Below are positions 60,831-64,000 of a stretch of 64,000 bases of DNA, piece by piece (within the stretch, counting starts at the first letter, position 1; the number at the start of each line of letters is the position of its first letter). The notes beneath the pieces are model-generated. The model was not told the origin of the DNA. It saw only the letters and a program-made list of their open reading frames with translations, and did not search any database. The stretch spans positions 1 to 64,000 of the forward strand of contig JADLSH010000322.1 of NCBI GenBank assembly GCA_016169945.1, given 5' to 3'. The position numbers and the translations under genes were made by a program. This DNA comes from Trachythela sp. YZ-2020. Its lineage: Eukaryota > Cnidaria > Anthozoa > Malacalcyonacea > Clavulariidae.

Positions 60831-61582
60831 GCTATACTCAGGTCAAGATGAAGGATTTCGTCTGGTACCCAACCACTTCCTTCTTTTTGAAATAATACTA
60901 GCGACTTGGTGATTTTCTGCTTGGCTTCTTCTAGTTGATTATGCAGTTCGTGCTGATTTACTGTTTTCATGCAGAGACTGCGGAAGTGGGTTTCGGTAGT
61001 CACATGTTCACCATCGGGTTTAGGTTTGATGAACCGTACTTTAACGCTGATAAACAATTTAATGCCTCTTTTCTCTACCAACTCTTTGGAAAGGTGATTT
61101 AATATGGGTTTTGTCTTACCACGTAAGAAGTGAGACAAGTCCTGCTTTTGATCTTTCCGTGGTTTCAGCTCGATCTTCTTCAAGGAATCTTCGAAAGCTG
61201 TTGTTGAACTGCACGGGTTGTCGTTTTCTTCAACTTGACTATCTGGTTCGCCTTCTCCAACTTGAACATCATCCCGTACTTTCTTTGGGGCTCGACTACT
61301 ATCGCCTTCGTCACATCTTCTTTTCAAAGGATTCCCTTGACAGTGAATTTGATGTTCCACTAAATTATCACGACGGTGAAACTCTTTTCTGCAGTTGTTA
61401 CAGGTATGAGTAACGGTTCTTTGGTGTCGCTTCTGATGTCGCTTCAAATCATCTTTCCGTGTAAATGAATCACTGCACTGATCACAAACAAACTTCTTGT
61501 CTTCATGAACAGACCTTTCATGACGAGTTAAATTTCTCAGCTGAGTGAACTTTTTCGAACAAGTCTTGCAAGCGTAATCCAT
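57791..61582 (-). pseudogene. Protein-primed family-B DNA polymerase, copy 2 (full-length frame, three stops)
   Basis: ATG at 61582, single frame of 1264 codons to 57791. It is interrupted by TGA at 60194-60196 and 60167-60169 (the same two codons as in copy 1) and a private TAA at 58211-58213. Approximate codons: three C2H2 fingers (YACKTC...H, FVCDQC...H, HTCNNC...C) at 3-80; an acidic linker; the Cys/His domain (NKCFMWS ~287, HYCLI ~360); zinc finger YYCRYC (~410); ExoI YADFESL (~450); endonuclease-VII-like module (~545-585); ExoII (~595); ExoIII (~737); palm A (~844), B (~1007) and C (~1102). The C-terminus has KMKDETHG...EFVGLRPKMYS. It would be a replicative polymerase with proofreading; a terminal protein is not visible. 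The first 27 codons of the endonuclease-like module lack three residues present in copy 1. Confidence 0.87.
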
Positions 61583-61583
61583 T

Positions 61584-61829
61584 CTGCAAACAGAGTAAAC
61601 TGTTAGTTTACTTTAATATAATTCTACGTAAGCAAACTGCTATGAGACTTGTTATGGTAAGTTGTTGTGGTCAACTAAACCCGTTCGTTGCTAGACTTTC
61701 CCAAGGGGCACCTCAGATACTTTCTTCATGGGTAGCCAACAAGGGCACAGCAACTACTTGGTACTTCGTAGACCAAGAAGCGATTTCCCCACACACACAA
61801 AAAGATTAAACTATTATTAAAGATCTTAC
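61584..61829 (-). other. Candidate 5'-UTR intron of polymerase copy 2
   Basis: On the minus strand a donor tcgag|gtaaga (at 61829) and an acceptor ctctgtttgcag (ending at 61584) bound 246 bp. The start codon follows the acceptor after a single base. Upstream, about 61895-61915, an AT-rich tgttttattaaataac could be a TATA-like element. Splicing in the leader would mean nuclear expression; it is not proven here. Confidence 0.5.
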
Positions 61830-62139
61830 CTCGATACAATAACTCTTTAGGAACTTTTGCGATGAACTGTCGACCGTTTGATTGTGGGAGAGTTATTTAA
61901 TAAAACACGTAATACGCATGCGCACTAACAACTGAGATGTATGTTCATTGAGCGTGTTCGTTCTTGCCTGTTCCATGCTGTGACGAGAAAGTATATTTAT
62001 TATTTACCATACATACATTTTCATGGATTGACCATATGTTAAAAAATACTGAGGGAAATATTTATTATTATTATTATATTTAAATAGATAGACACTTATC
62101 AGTTATTATAAGTAAAACGTTTTAAGTGTGGCTTATCTT
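61830..62139. other. Upstream region of polymerase copy 2
   Basis: No ORF. It contains the putative leader exon and promoter (61830-61930), then AT-rich sequence with a tattattattattatattt run near 62065. No long terminal inverted repeat is recognised. Confidence 0.4.
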
Positions 62140-62700
62140 ACAATCCAAATAAATAGTAAAAACTGTGCATAAACAAACGGCAATGAAGTAGCCAGAAATA
62201 AACTAAAATCTGTAGATAAACAACAGCAGCGAAGTAGCCAGAAATAAAAACTGTAGATAAACATACGACAGCGAAATAGCCTGTAATAAACCACAGAATA
62301 AACTAAAAACTGTAGATAAACAAACGGCAGCAAAGTAGCCAGAAATAAACTAAAAACTGTAGATAAACAAACGGCGGCGGTCCAAAAACGTCAAGAAAAG
62401 GCATTAGCACCGTAGTAAGCTTAAATAAATGAATCTCAGAGTGAACTGAACATAACCCTCTACATTTTACAAATTATGTTGGTGCGCATGCGTATGATGT
62501 CATTACCTACGTCCCACAAGTATTAGAGCTAACTTTAGTGAATATATAGCGAGCGCTACCATCATTCCTATTCTTGTATGTAATAAACTAAAAACTGTAG
62601 ATAAACGGCGGCAAAGTAGCCAGAAATAAAATGAAAACTGTAGATAAACAAACGGCAGCGTTTCAAAAATGTTAGGAAAAGCCATTGGCACTGTAGTAAG
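62140..62700. repeat. Duplicated minisatellite module (~47-bp unit)
   Basis: About five diverged units of actgtagataaacaaacggc, agcgaagtagccagaaataa at 62150-62380 and two more at 62585-62665. Each cluster is followed by the same tail: tccaaaaacgtcaagaaaagg with gcattagcaccgtagtaagc at 62382-62435, and its relative at 62668-62710. So the whole module, repeats plus tail, occurs twice. Confidence 0.75.
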
Positions 62701-63125
62701 CTAAAATAAATTAACGTGAGTTTGAATAAATTAAAACACTTAAGAAATGATGACGTCATGGGCGGAGTGCCTTGCTCCGGCTGCTCCGCCCGTTCCAGAA
62801 CCCGCACTTTTACCCTACTCATAGTTCTAGAATTCTTACTGTAGCTCTCCACGCCATCCAGTACTATATTATAACCTTTATGCAAAGGACCTATTGAGGC
62901 AATATCCGGACACTCAAATTTATCAGTTAAACGACATGAAGCGATTCAAAATTCTTAGGATCTATCGTATCTGCACACCAGTCACTAGATCGTGCAATTA
63001 ATAAATGTTGTAATATTGTTATTTTTACTTACAGCTTCAATCTCTTGCCGGTACGATTCCAGATAGCACTTACGAAAGGTGAGATAAATTAGAAATCATT
63101 TCAGCTACGTGATTCTCGTGACTCT
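62701..63125. other. Non-coding stretch
   Basis: No gene supported. A short GC-rich patch (gcggagtgccttgctccggctgctccgcccg, 62762-62792) contains inverted gcggag/ctccgc and could form a hairpin. Confidence 0.4.
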
Positions 63126-63458
63126 GTGTATATACTCCGTAATGAATGGCTTATCAGAATTCAGAATCCGCATTGTAAAGTAGTCCCCGTTCGTTCCAAA
63201 TATCGTATATACAAATACAGATACAAAACATTAACAACTAAATTACTTATCTTAAGAAACATAAAAACATACAATAGCTTACTTCTTTGGCCTTCTACTT
63301 TACAAATACATCCTCAATATATCGCTTTATTCCTGTCCAACATGTGCTTACTACTTTCCCGCTCTTTCAGTCACGTGATACATAATTTATGCTAAATTAA
63401 CTAAAGTTTGAACTAATATGAATATAATTAACCTCTAATTAACCAAGTCAACTGAACA
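63126..63458 (-). repeat. Probable 3' LTR of a second BEL/Pao element
   Basis: On the minus strand it starts TGTTCAG right after a purine-rich tract (cattggggtggagga, 63459-63475) that follows the pol stop. It contains aataaa (near 63330) and a candidate end ...TATACA at 63126. The partner LTR is outside the window, so the far end is a guess. Confidence 0.45.
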
Positions 63459-63490
63459 TCCTCCACCCCAATGAGGACATAGTTCTCATT

Positions 63491-64000
63491 TTATACGCTG
63501 TCCGCGGCGTGAATTACCGCGATCTTAGTGATCGGTCTACTATACATTCCCGTTTTTGTTTTTACTGTAACGTTTCTAACTCTGCCGTCCTTACCGGGAT
63601 GCACTTCAACAATTCTTCCGATTGTCCAGTTACCTCGTATCGCATTAGAATCTACCATCATCACAACGTCATTCACTTTCACATCACGTCGCTGGACATC
63701 CCATTTCTTTCGAGAAACCAAACAGGGGAAGACATCTCGCGTCCATCTTTTCCAAAAAGAATCCATAAACTTCTGCAGAAATTCCACTCTATGCCGAGGA
63801 TTCTTTGTCTCCAGAAAAGGTCCTTGTGGAACATGCGATGAAGCTCTGCCCAGTAAAAGATCGTTTGGACATAAATATGTGCCATCATCAGGGTCGTTAG
63901 TTGGTTTACCAATTGGTCGCTGGTTTACGAGATTTGCTACTTCTAATAAGACAGTGTATGGTTCAAACGGTGTCAGAAGGTGATCTCCCATAGCTTGTTT
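63491..64000 (-). CDS. BEL/Pao pol C-terminus, second element (cut by window edge)
   Basis: The minus-strand frame is open to the window end. It has the end of the integrase (EVANLVNQRPIGKP; LCPNDLLLGRASSHVPQGPF) and the DUF5641-type C-terminal module (FWKRWTRDVFPCLVSRKKWD, then VNDVVMMVD and WTIGRIVEVHPGKDGRVR). The catalytic core lies beyond the window. The sequence differs clearly from the element at 39358-45088, so it is another family. No lesion is visible in the part seen. The reading probably starts well upstream; the Met at 63991 is internal. Confidence 0.88.
   Translation of the reverse strand, partial: KQAMGDHLLTPFEPYTVLLEVANLVNQRPIGKPTNDPDDGTYLCPNDLLLGRASSHVPQGPFLETKNPRHRVEFLQKFMDSFWKRWTRDVFPCLVSRKKWDVQRRDVKVNDVVMMVDSNAIRGNWTIGRIVEVHPGKDGRVRNVTVKTKTGMYSRPITKIAVIHAADSV

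Noticed and set aside
51923..61830. Complete Polinton/Maverick with integrase and capsid genes
   Set aside because: Only polymerase and small ORFs are seen. No retroviral-type integrase, adenain protease, packaging ATPase or capsid frame is found, and no long terminal inverted repeats at the outer ends.

Overview
The window reads as nuclear DNA of an animal, most likely an anthozoan cnidarian such as a stony coral. No bacterial gene layout is present. Exon-like segments carry GT/AG splice signals, and the elements are typical of animal genomes: BEL/Pao, DIRS and CR1/L2-like retrotransposons, tRNA-derived SINEs, a hAT-type MITE and protein-primed PolB elements. The largest host-gene remnant is a beta-helix, cysteine-rich, multi-membrane protein of a kind I associate with cnidarian genomes. 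The coral assignment is inference; I ran no database search.

Layout. 1-24300 is one minisatellite/satellite array with a 43-bp monomer, roughly 520-530 copies by length. It is interrupted by five ~337-bp copies of one unrelated block and shows ~6.69-kb higher-order spacing. 24301-25526 is AT-rich and non-coding, with hairpins and an 85-bp tandem duplication. 25527-29486 is a decayed host membrane-protein gene split by a tRNA-derived SINE. 29990-32640 (minus) is a 3'-truncated DIRS-type retrotransposon. 33011-36150 (plus) is a decayed CR1/L2-like non-LTR retrotransposon with a degenerate 2A-like motif. 36400-37940 holds two MITE-like hairpins and two exon-like segments. 39358-45088 (minus) is a nearly full-length BEL/Pao element with both LTRs but broken frames. 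45090-49000 is a cluster of MITEs and tRNA-derived repeats, including a hAT-type MITE with a perfect 8-bp target-site duplication. 49326-49473 (minus) is one exon of an isoaspartyl peptidase/L-asparaginase gene. 50740-51600 holds a non-LTR RT fossil and a probable solo LTR.

51923-61830 is the most unusual part. Two ~3.2-kb copies of a protein-primed family-B DNA polymerase gene lie in inverted, convergent orientation around a ~2.4-kb spacer with small ORFs. The predicted protein combines C2H2 fingers, a Cys/His-containing N-terminal domain, a 3'-5' exonuclease split by an endonuclease-VII-like zinc module, and a PolB palm. Both copies share the same two in-frame TGA codons. The complete copy has a candidate spliced 5' UTR.

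62140-62700 is a duplicated minisatellite module. 63126-64000 is the 3' end of a second BEL/Pao element that runs off the window.

Almost everything is repeat-derived. I see no intact host gene; the possible living host sequence is limited to three isolated exon-like segments.
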